Shown one piece after another: positions 1 through 5,175 of a DNA stretch of 5,175 nucleotides (position 1 is its first letter; each line of letters opens with the position of its first letter). Below the pieces are notes generated by a model. The model worked only from the letters and a program-made list of their open reading frames with translations. It had not been told where the DNA came from and did no database searches. The DNA is from Palsa-147 sp036513895 (GTDB lineage: Bacteria; Acidobacteriota; Terriglobia; Acidiferrales; UBA7541). The DNA is taken from assembly GCA_036513895.1 (NCBI GenBank), contig DATBYF010000145.1:1-5175 (forward strand). The letters run 5' to 3'. The position numbers and the translations under genes were made by a program.

Positions 1-897
1 TCGCGGGTTTAGTTTTGTCGCCTGTACCTGGGCCACAAATTTCTGAAGCAAAGGCAACGAATTGTCTTTCTTCCAGATTAGATTAAACGGGAGCCGGACG
101 TTCATATCGGCCACGGGGAGCAAGACAATTCCTCTGGGGCAGTTCCAGCGTATGGATTCTGTCATCCAAGCGATCCCGAGCCGGCATTGGACAAAACCCA
201 ACAAGGTATCGCGATCAGTTGCCTCCTGAACAACGCGCGGAGCGCTTAGGCCGCCACGAGCACACGCCTGCGTCAATTCATCATCGAAAGTTGGATTGGC
301 AGCGCGCTGGAACCAGATAAACGGCATGTCTCGTAAATCACGCAACCGAATTTTGGCCCGTTTTGTTAAGGGATGACCTTTGGGCACTGCAAGCAAAATT
401 CTGTCCTTCACGAACTCCCAATGTGCCAAGTCCTTATTCCAAGGGGTAATAGTGGCGGCAAACCCCGCGTCTAGCCGCCCAGATAGGATAGCCTCGACCT
501 GATGAATAGAGAGTAGATGATGCAGCACTACCTCGGCATCAGGTTGCCGGCGCCGGAATTCGCGAAAGGATTCCACAACCATACCGTGCCAGGATAGCGC
601 CATGGCAATTCCTATTCGCAGTGTGCCGGCCTTTCCAAGGGCAATGCGTTCGGCGCGTCGCTTCGCCTCGTCGACATCTTGCAAGATTCGTCGCGCATCG
701 CTCAGAAACAAATCCCCCGCCGCGCTCAGTCGAACACCGCGAGGCAATCGGTCGAACAGGAGGAATCCGATCTCCCTCTCTAGGTCCTGGATCTGCCGCG
801 ACAAACTCGGCTGAGCGACACGGAGGCGGGCGGCTGCTCGTCCGAAATGTTGTTCTTCTCCAACGCAGACGAAATACCGCAAATGCCGAAGTTCCAT
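1..897 (-). CDS. LysR-type transcriptional regulator (C-terminus cut by window edge)
   Basis: Reading leftward from the ATG at 897-895, the frame is open for all 299 codons to position 1, with no stop. The N-terminus (MELRHLRYFVCVGEEQHFGR) is a classic LysR winged helix-turn-helix start. The HTH lies at about residues 18-37 (AAARLRVAQPSLSRQI), followed by the linker helix (residues 60-90) and the effector-binding domain from about residue 93 (LRIGIAM). The last visible residues (about LLQKFVAQVQATKLNPR) look like the usual C-terminal helix. LysR proteins are about 300 residues long, so only a few residues should be missing. The start is supported by GAGAGG 5 nt upstream of the ATG. The gene is divergent from the dehydrogenase operon, the usual arrangement for a LysR regulator and its target. 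The N-terminus resembles the BenM/CatM/CbnR branch by recollection, but the effector cannot be inferred. Confidence 0.95.
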   Translation of the reverse strand, partial: MELRHLRYFVCVGEEQHFGRAAARLRVAQPSLSRQIQDLEREIGFLLFDRLPRGVRLSAAGDLFLSDARRILQDVDEAKRRAERIALGKAGTLRIGIAMALSWHGMVVESFREFRRRQPDAEVVLHHLLSIHQVEAILSGRLDAGFAATITPWNKDLAHWEFVKDRILLAVPKGHPLTKRAKIRLRDLRDMPFIWFQRAANPTFDDELTQACARGGLSAPRVVQEATDRDTLLGFVQCRLGIAWMTESIRWNCPRGIVLLPVADMNVRLPFNLIWKKDNSLPLLQKFVAQVQATKLNPR

Positions 898-900
898 TTG

Positions 901-915
901 ATACCTCTCAGGTAT
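901..915. promoter_or_regulatory. Probable LysR-family operator, ATAC-N7-GTAT
   Basis: ATACCT-CTC-AGGTAT is a perfect 6-3-6 inverted repeat. It contains the general LysR box T-N11-A (T902/A914) and matches the ATAC-N7-GTAT form known for BenM/CatM-type regulators. It sits 3 nt upstream of the regulator's start codon and includes its GAGAGG ribosome binding site. Binding here would directly block expression of the regulator, as in negative autoregulation, and would also cover the candidate operon -35 element. The symmetry and its position between divergent genes are seen directly. Binding by this regulator is inferred. Confidence 0.75.
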
Positions 916-959
916 CGAACTTATTACAACAAAGCCTTGGACACATCGATCAAGATTGT

Positions 960-971
960 CGCAAATTTGCG
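960..971. repeat. Perfect 12-bp palindrome before the alcohol dehydrogenase start
   Basis: CGCAAATTTGCG is a perfect palindrome ending 7 nt before the ATG at 979. It occupies the place where a Shine-Dalgarno sequence would normally be, and no purine-rich ribosome binding site is visible there. It could be an operator for a second regulator, a local structure affecting translation initiation, or chance. Confidence 0.45.
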
Positions 972-978
972 GCTCGAT

Positions 979-2064
979 ATGAAAGCGCTTGTCCTAAACG
1001 AACTCGGTCACGGATTTGATTTCGAGGACGTTGAAATCGCCTCACCGATGGGTCGCGAGGTTCTCGTCGACGTGCAAGCGTCAGGCCTCTGTCATACGGA
1101 CTTCTTGTTCGCGACTCACGATATCGTTCCAACGCCGGCGGTGCTTGGTCACGAGGTTGCGGGAATTGTAGCCGCAATCGGTCCTGAGATTTCACAGTTC
1201 CGTGCCGGAGATCACGTCGTAGGTTCTTTAGCGCAGTCGTGTGGAGCGTGCGCTCGATGTCTATCGGGCCGGCCCTTCCAGTGTATACATCCAGAGTCGA
1301 CGCTGCGCCGGCCCACTGATGCCCCACGCTTAAGCCGCAACGGAGTTGCCCTGTTCCAGGGCTTCGGACTCGGCGGCTTCGCCGAACACGCGCTCATCCA
1401 CGAGAACCAACTTTCCGGCGTACCCAAGGAGCTTCCGTTCGCGCAAGCTGCGCTGCTCGGCTGCGGAGTTGTAACCGGCGCTGGTTCCGTTTTGAACACC
1501 GCAAACGTTCACTCCGGGGATACGGTCGTGATTTTCGGCGCCGGAGGAGTGGGGCTCAACGCCGTCAGCGGCGCGCGCATCGCGGGCGCGTCAAGGATCG
1601 TTGTCATTGATATCCAGGCGAAGCGACTCGATGCGGCCAAACGATTCGGTGCCACCGACGTCGTCGATTCCACAAAAACGAATCCCGTCGAAACCGTCCA
1701 CGATCTCCTGCCGGGCGGAGCGGATCACGTCTTCGACTTCGTTGGGCTCAAGGTAGTGGCCGAGCAGGGTCTCGCAATGCTCGGAGTCGGCGGTGGACTG
1801 TATTTGGTCGGAGTGTCGAAACCCGAAGTCGACATCAGTCTGAACATTTTCGATGCAATCGGGGGGCAGAAGCGCATCGTGGGCGTGAATTTCGGGTCGA
1901 CCAACGCCAAGCACGACATTCCGATGTACGCGCAACTGTACTTGCAAGGCCGAATGAATCTGGACGACCTCGTTTCGAGGAGGATTTCGCTGCGTGACGT
2001 GAATGACGGCTACGCGGCGTTGAAGGACGGCTCGCTCACACGCGTCGTGGTTACTTCGTTCTAG
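979..2064 (+). CDS. Zinc-dependent alcohol dehydrogenase (MDR superfamily)
   Basis: A 361-residue medium-chain dehydrogenase that should oxidise an alcohol to an aldehyde or ketone with NAD+ in the cytoplasm. Catalytic zinc ligands are visible: C38 with H39 (GLCHTD), H58-E59 (GHEVAG) and C162 (GCGVVTGAG). The four structural-zinc cysteines C88, C91, C94 and C102 are all present. The Rossmann motif GAGGVG is at 187-192, with D211 at the end of the second strand, which favours NAD+ over NADP+. The stretch around 118-143 (LSRNGVALFQGFGLGGFAEH) is typical of the class III-like/NDMA-dependent-like branch. The start at 979 (MKALVLNELG) matches where the family begins; the ATG at 847 would add 44 unrelated residues inside the regulator gene. 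The Shine-Dalgarno is poor. It is first in the operon, 29 bp before the aldehyde dehydrogenase. Substrate unknown. Confidence 0.93.
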   Translation: MKALVLNELGHGFDFEDVEIASPMGREVLVDVQASGLCHTDFLFATHDIVPTPAVLGHEVAGIVAAIGPEISQFRAGDHVVGSLAQSCGACARCLSGRPFQCIHPESTLRRPTDAPRLSRNGVALFQGFGLGGFAEHALIHENQLSGVPKELPFAQAALLGCGVVTGAGSVLNTANVHSGDTVVIFGAGGVGLNAVSGARIAGASRIVVIDIQAKRLDAAKRFGATDVVDSTKTNPVETVHDLLPGGADHVFDFVGLKVVAEQGLAMLGVGGGLYLVGVSKPEVDISLNIFDAIGGQKRIVGVNFGSTNAKHDIPMYAQLYLQGRMNLDDLVSRRISLRDVNDGYAALKDGSLTRVVVTSF

Positions 2065-2080
2065 CTGTAGAAACTCATCG

Positions 2081-2086
2081 AAGGAG
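2081..2086 (+). promoter_or_regulatory. Ribosome binding site of the aldehyde dehydrogenase
   Basis: AAGGAG lies 7 nt before the ATG at 2094. It is a strong Shine-Dalgarno in the 29-nt gap after the alcohol dehydrogenase stop and settles the start of the next gene. Its preservation suggests the lesion further down is recent. Confidence 0.85.
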
Positions 2087-2093
2087 ACACACA

Positions 2094-3548
2094 ATGGCAA
2101 CGGGGAAAGCAATCACAGAGAGAGATGCGATTAAAACAATCACCACCCACTATATTGACGGAGTATTCGTTGAGTCCCACGGCCGCGAAGTCATGGACAT
2201 CATTAAGCCGACCAACGGCAAAGTGATTGCTCGCGTCACGCTGGGCGACCAGGAAGACACGCGACGGGCCATCGCTGCGGCCAAGCGTGCATTCGTCACT
2301 TTCGGCCGGACGACGAAGGAAGAGCGCGCGTCGTACTTGCGGCAACTGCATGCGGCTGTCTCGGCGCGCATCGACGATTTAACCGCAGCGATGGTTGAGG
2401 AATACGGCGGCGTCATACAGTTCGCCAGGGTCATTGTGGAATCCGGAGTCAACGCCTTTCCGGCCGCGCAGAAGGGACTCGAAGAACTGCCTTTGAGTCA
2501 GAGCTGGGGCAAAACGACCGTCACCTTGGAGCCGGTCGGCGTAGCTGGTCTGATTACCGCTTGGAACGCGAATGCGCTGTTCATTTGCCTCAAGCTTGCA
2601 TCCGCCGTCGGTGCTGGTTGCACGGTCGTGATCAAGCCTAGTGAACTTAGCTCGTTGCAGACGCAGGTGATGCTCGAATGTATAAACGCGGCCAAGCTCC
2701 CCAAGGGTGTCGTAAACATCGTGATCGGCCGTGGAGACGTAGTCGGAGCTGAACTCGTGCGCAATCCAGATGTTGCGAAGATTTCATTCACAGGCTCTGT
2801 TGGCGTTGGCGAGGGCATTATGCGCGATGGCGCCGCGACGATGAAGCGCGTAACGCTCGAACTCGGCGGCAAATCTCCAACCATCCTGCTAGATGATGCG
2901 AATCTCGAGTAAGCGATTCCGGCGGCTCTCATCCTGGCTTTTATGAACAGCGGACAAGCTTGCGCTGCGGGGACTCGGCTTCTCGTGCCGAAAAACAAGC
3001 TCGAAGAAGTGAAGCGGGCCATACAAACTGCGATGCGCGGCTATACAGTTGGCGATCCGGCTGATCCCAAGACCGCCGTTGGACCGCTGGTGTCGCAGAA
3101 ACAGTACGAACGCGTGCAGTCTTATATCCGCAAAGGCATCGAAGAAGGCGCGGAGGTTCTCGCGGGTGGCGAAGGTCATCCGCAAGGTCTTGAAGCGGGT
3201 TATTTCGTTAAGCCCACTGTATTTGTAAACGTGAAAAACGATATGGCCATTGCCCAGGAAGAGATCTTCGGTCCCGTCCTATGCGTCATCGCTTATGACT
3301 CCGAGGATGAGGCGATCCGGATCGCAAACGACTCTAAATATGGTCTGCACGCTGCCGTTCTCGGGACCGACCTCCAGCGCGCGCGTCGTGTAGCTTCACA
3401 AATACGATCCGGACGGGTGGTGATCAACGGAATGACGGACGATCCCGACGCGCCTTGGGGAGGATTCAAATACTCCGGCGTCGGGCGCGAATACGGCCGA
3501 TACGGGATCGAAGCGTTTCTCGAAACCCGAGCCATCATTGAGTCCTAA
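2094..3548 (+). pseudogene. NAD(P)+-dependent aldehyde dehydrogenase interrupted by one in-frame stop
   Basis: The reading frame from 2094 to 3548 encodes a full-length aldehyde dehydrogenase of 484 positions, except for a TAA at codon 273. Before the stop are the oxyanion Asn (N158, ITAWN), the cofactor-binding Lys (K181, KPSE), FTGS (232-235) and the general-base Glu (E256, LELGGKSP). After the stop, in the same frame, come the catalytic Cys (C290, MNSGQACAAG), the cofactor-binding Glu of EEIFGP (E390) and a normal C-terminus (PWGGFKYSGVGREYG). The enzyme would oxidise an aldehyde to a carboxylic acid, pairing with the preceding alcohol dehydrogenase. By recollection it resembles the CddD-like branch. 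The 272-residue product made without readthrough lacks the catalytic Cys, and the remaining 201-residue part lacks the cofactor fold, so neither piece should be active alone. No frameshift or length change accompanies the stop. Confidence 0.9.
2910..2912 (+). other. Premature TAA stop inside the aldehyde dehydrogenase
   Basis: The context is DDANLE-stop-AIPAAL. Relatives usually have Lys here (DLEKAIP), so a single A-to-T change (AAA to TAA) would explain it. TAA is neither the selenocysteine (TGA) nor the pyrrolysine (TAG) codon, and no obvious readthrough context was noticed. Confidence 0.85.
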
Positions 3549-3553
3549 GGAGA
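3547..3553 (+). promoter_or_regulatory. Ribosome binding site overlapping the aldehyde dehydrogenase stop
   Basis: AAGGAGA begins within the TAA stop of the aldehyde dehydrogenase (3546-3548) and lies 7 nt before the ATG at 3561. The overlap indicates tight operon packing and probably translational coupling. Confidence 0.8.
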
Positions 3554-3560
3554 CGAGCCA

Positions 3561-3985
3561 ATGAGCAAGCACGTAGCTATCCCGCCCGAAGAAGCCGCGG
3601 ATCGCCTTGCAATTCGCGAGCTCGTCGAGGCCTACGCGCACTGCGCCGACCGTCGCGATGCGAAAGGTCAGATGGCTCTCTTTACCGACGACACACACTT
3701 TGTCGTGTTCATGAATGCAAAGGATCCGAAGCCCTCCCAGGAACTGCATTCACGCGAGCCGCGACCATGCACTTCCTTGGACAGACCACAATCCTTACGT
3801 TGACCCGCAACCGAGGCACAGCGGAAACTTATTGCATGCCCCATCACCTCACGATCAACGGCGAAAAGCGACGTTTGATGATCGCCGCTCTCCGCTATAT
3901 GGACGCGTTCGTGAAGATGGATGGCGCGTGGCTGTTCGCTGAGCGCCGTCTCTACGTCGACTGGATTGAAGAGCGCGCACTGTGA
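3561..3985 (+). pseudogene. SnoaL-like / NTF2-fold protein, frameshifted by an apparent internal deletion
   Basis: Two frames together make one small NTF2-fold protein. The first runs from ATG 3561 with family-like sequence to about residue 66 (DRLAIRELVEAYAHCADR, then MNAKDPKPSQELHSRE), then drifts into unrelated residues and stops at 3801-3803. The second frame picks up at about 3761 (ATMHFLGQ) and continues with a good family match (HHLTINGEKRRLMIAALRYM, WLFAERRLYVDWIEERAL) to TGA 3983-3985. From memory, relatives have about 12 residues (roughly ALAPVFADLN plus two) between the two halves. Only 2 nt remain here, so about 34 nt seem to be missing. A loss of 34 nt gives exactly the frame change observed. 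Intact members of this fold are roughly 145-155 residues long and include hydroxylases, isomerases and cyclases; the reaction here is unknown. A strong ribosome binding site precedes the gene. Confidence 0.8.
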
Positions 3986-4665
3986 TGAACGTTCCGGCGG
4001 CGGGCCAAAAGCCGGTAGTAATCGTGGGCGCGACAGGAATGGTCGGCGGATACGCCCTTCGCTACGCGCTCGAGAACCCCGCCGTCGGGAGTGTGACGTC
4101 TATCGGGCGCAAGAAGACCGGCATCTCGCATCCCAAGCTCAACGAGGTTCTGCAACCCGACTTCACGGACTGCTCCGCACTTGCGGAAACGCTTTCAGGT
4201 CAGGACGCAGCGATCTTTTGCCTGGGCACGTACACGGGTTCGGTTTCGGACGCGGAGCTTCGCACGATAACCGTGGACTATACAATCGAGTTTGCGCGAG
4301 TTCTCCGCGGCAGCAGCCCTGACGCGGCGTTCTCATTCTTGAGCGGGAATGGCGCAGACCCGACGGGACGAAGTCGGATGTCCTTCGCACGCTACAAGGG
4401 AGAGGCCGAGAACGCGCTACTCGCGGCGGGATTCCCCCACGTTTACATCTTCCGGCCCGCGTACATCTATCCCGTAGAGCCGCGCAAGGAACCGAATTTC
4501 AGCTACCGCTTGATGCGTGTGGTTTACCCCGTATTTCGCGCGCTCACCCCAAACCTGGTGATTCGCGCCGACGATTTAGCCCGCGCGATGGTGAGTGTCG
4601 TCGTAACCGAATTGCAGCGCGGCCCTGTTTTCGAGAATCGTGACATCCGCGCGATGGTCGGGTGA
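3982..4665 (+). CDS. NAD(P)-binding atypical SDR-family protein
   Basis: A 227-residue Rossmann protein, complete in the window. The nucleotide-binding motif GATGMVG (G16, G19, G22) follows the first strand (PVVIVGATG), as in atypical short-chain dehydrogenases such as the TIP30/NmrA-like group. A Ser in FLSGNGA (S121) and a Lys in FARYKGEAEN (K139) occupy the usual catalytic region. However, the residue four before the Lys is Phe (F135) rather than the canonical Tyr; a Tyr lies next to the Lys instead (Y138). FRPAYIYP (157-164) matches the family's substrate-side loop. Activity may be altered or absent. The GTG start at 3982 overlaps the previous stop by 4 nt (GTGA), with a weak GAAGAG 8 nt upstream. 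ATG 3985, overlapping as TGATG, is the alternative. It is last in the operon and 7 nt from the converging SYLF gene. Confidence 0.85.
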   Translation: MMNVPAAGQKPVVIVGATGMVGGYALRYALENPAVGSVTSIGRKKTGISHPKLNEVLQPDFTDCSALAETLSGQDAAIFCLGTYTGSVSDAELRTITVDYTIEFARVLRGSSPDAAFSFLSGNGADPTGRSRMSFARYKGEAENALLAAGFPHVYIFRPAYIYPVEPRKEPNFSYRLMRVVYPVFRALTPNLVIRADDLARAMVSVVVTELQRGPVFENRDIRAMVG

Positions 4666-4672
4666 TTCCGCT

Positions 4673-5175
4673 TTATCTATTCTTCGGTTCCGACAAATTC
4701 GTCGGCGACCATTTGTTCAGCGCCTCCACTAGTCCTTTCGCCGCGTCAGGAACGGGGTCGGCGCTGTGCAACACCACGTCTTGCGCGTTCACTTTCTTGC
4801 CGTAAACTTTTGTGTTGGCCGGGCCGTCCGCTCGCAATGTCGAACCCGTCAACGCAACGCCGGCGAAAAGACCTTTCGCGCGCGCGAAAGTTAGCAGCGT
4901 GCTGTGCAGCATTGCGTCGGACTCAGCGGCAACATCGCGTCCCACGGTACCTGCGGTTGCGGACGCATCTCCACCAATTTTTGCTTTGCTCATCAGCACC
5001 GACTTCGCCCCGCCTGGATTCATCACGAAAATAAGTATGTCCATCACTTCGCCGCCGCCCGCCGCCAGCGGACTCCAATTCATACCTTCCAGTGCCACCA
5101 TCGTCGGCGCGCCCCACGGCCCATCGAAGTGCTCACCCGTGCGGCAGGACATCGCTCCCCGCCCACAAGATGCGC
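4673..5175 (-). CDS. SYLF-domain (Ysc84/DUF500) protein, N-terminus beyond the window
   Basis: The minus-strand frame ends with TAA at 4675-4673 and stays open to the right edge, giving 166 visible residues. The sequence is the C-terminal two thirds of a SYLF domain: WGAPTMVALEG, then a strand like DILIFVMNPGGAKSVL, then KIGGDASATAGTVGR, and finally ARAKGLFAGVALTGSTLRAD and VYGKKV. The family binds lipids (phosphoinositides in eukaryotes), and many bacterial members are exported. A signal peptide could not be checked because the N-terminus is missing. The ATG at 5152-5150 is unlikely to be the start, because the frame continues upstream with family-like residues (SCGRGAMSCRTG) and family members are usually over 200 residues. 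It converges on the operon with a 7-nt gap and has no obvious functional link to it. Confidence 0.87.
   Translation of the reverse strand, partial: ASCGRGAMSCRTGEHFDGPWGAPTMVALEGMNWSPLAAGGGEVMDILIFVMNPGGAKSVLMSKAKIGGDASATAGTVGRDVAAESDAMLHSTLLTFARAKGLFAGVALTGSTLRADGPANTKVYGKKVNAQDVVLHSADPVPDAAKGLVEALNKWSPTNLSEPKNR
4873..4890. repeat. Perfect 18-bp palindrome within the SYLF gene
   Basis: CTTTCGCGC-GCGCGAAAG is fully self-complementary over 18 bp. On the minus strand it encodes FARAK within the motif TFARAKGLFAG. The family conserves a similar aromatic/basic stretch here, so coding constraint and GC-rich third positions may explain the symmetry. Confidence 0.5.

Larger units (their letters stand above)
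898..978. promoter_or_regulatory. Divergent regulator/operon intergenic region with weak promoter candidates
   Basis: These 81 bp separate the regulator start (897) from the alcohol dehydrogenase start (979), so both promoters should lie here or nearby. For the regulator (minus strand), TGTAAT at 928-923 is a good -10 match (5/6). A TTGATC lies 19 bp further upstream, which is a long spacer. Transcription would then begin near 916. For the operon (plus strand), TTGATA (898-903) is followed after 18 bp by TATTAC (922-927), a moderate -35/-10 pair. The two candidate -10 boxes share the same AT-rich patch. A second, imperfect T-N11-A dyad (CTT-N9-AAG, 920-934) lies 19 bp, about two helical turns, from the main LysR dyad and could be an activation subsite. 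All of this is inspection only. Confidence 0.35.

Noticed and set aside
847..978. Upstream ATG at 847 giving the alcohol dehydrogenase a 44-residue N-terminal extension
   Set aside because: The extension lies antisense to the first codons of the regulator and across the intergenic operator, resembles no dehydrogenase N-terminus, and the family begins at the MKALVL equivalent (979).
1591..2112. Minus-strand open frame of 173 codons opposite the alcohol dehydrogenase
   Set aside because: It lies opposite a gene with full zinc and Rossmann motifs and shows no family features or ribosome binding site support.
2910..2912. Programmed recoding (selenocysteine or pyrrolysine) at the aldehyde dehydrogenase stop
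   Set aside because: The codon is TAA, which neither system uses, the expected residue is an ordinary Lys, and no recoding element is evident.
2498..3022. Minus-strand open frame of 174 codons spanning the aldehyde dehydrogenase stop codon
   Set aside because: Serine-, threonine- and proline-rich antisense translation of a clear plus-strand enzyme, with no recognisable motif. It is a shadow.
2943..3548. C-terminal aldehyde dehydrogenase part as an independent gene starting at ATG 2943
   Set aside because: The ATG is the internal Met of the FMNSGQAC motif, there is no ribosome binding site, and the product would lack the cofactor-binding domain. It is the tail of the interrupted gene.
3738..3767. 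Programmed ribosomal frameshift in the SnoaL-like gene
   Set aside because: There is no slippery heptamer at the junction, and a conserved stretch of about 12 residues appears to be missing, which frameshifting would not explain.
3561..3803. Left part of the SnoaL-like gene as a complete 80-residue protein
   Set aside because: Only the first 66 residues resemble the family, and the tail is out-of-frame translation of the same gene.
4620..4720. Intrinsic terminator between the converging SDR-like and SYLF genes
   Set aside because: Only 7 nt separate the stops, and no GC-rich hairpin followed by a T-run is visible on either strand.
1..5175. CRISPR array, tRNA, insertion sequence or other mobile element
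   Set aside because: No regularly spaced repeats, no tRNA-like fold, and no transposase or terminal inverted repeats were seen. The window is almost entirely accounted for by the listed genes.

Overview
The window looks like ordinary bacterial chromosome, moderately GC-rich by eye, carrying a small catabolic-type operon. Nothing in it (no rRNA, no tRNA, no mobile element) fixes the taxon. The SYLF-domain protein at the right edge resembles those common in Acidobacteriota and other soil bacteria. The dehydrogenase set resembles those of soil Proteobacteria and Actinobacteria. I therefore suggest a soil or metagenomic bacterium, possibly an acidobacterium, with low confidence.

Layout. From 897 leftward runs a LysR-type regulator on the minus strand, almost complete but cut by the left edge. 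An 81-bp divergent intergenic region follows (898-978). It holds a perfect LysR-type dyad (ATACCT-CTC-AGGTAT, 901-915) over the regulator's ribosome binding site, and a perfect 12-bp palindrome (960-971) just before the dehydrogenase start. The plus strand then carries four tightly packed genes: a zinc-dependent alcohol dehydrogenase (979-2064), an aldehyde dehydrogenase (2094-3548), a SnoaL/NTF2-like small protein (3561-3985) and an atypical short-chain dehydrogenase/reductase-like protein (start 3982 or 3985, end 4665). Converging from the right edge is the C-terminal part of a SYLF (Ysc84/DUF500) protein (4673 to >5175, minus strand).

How they fit together. Alcohol dehydrogenase plus aldehyde dehydrogenase suggests oxidation of an alcohol through an aldehyde to a carboxylic acid, probably controlled by the divergent LysR regulator. 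The SnoaL-like and SDR-like proteins are likely accessory enzymes whose substrates cannot be read from sequence.

The most notable point is that two of the four operon genes are broken as written. The aldehyde dehydrogenase has one in-frame TAA (2910-2912) between its catalytic Glu and catalytic Cys. The SnoaL-like gene changes frame near 3757-3761, apparently with about 34 nt missing. Everything else around the lesions, including the ribosome binding sites and catalytic motifs, is intact. This fits recent decay of the operon or sequence/assembly errors. I see no convincing novel system.
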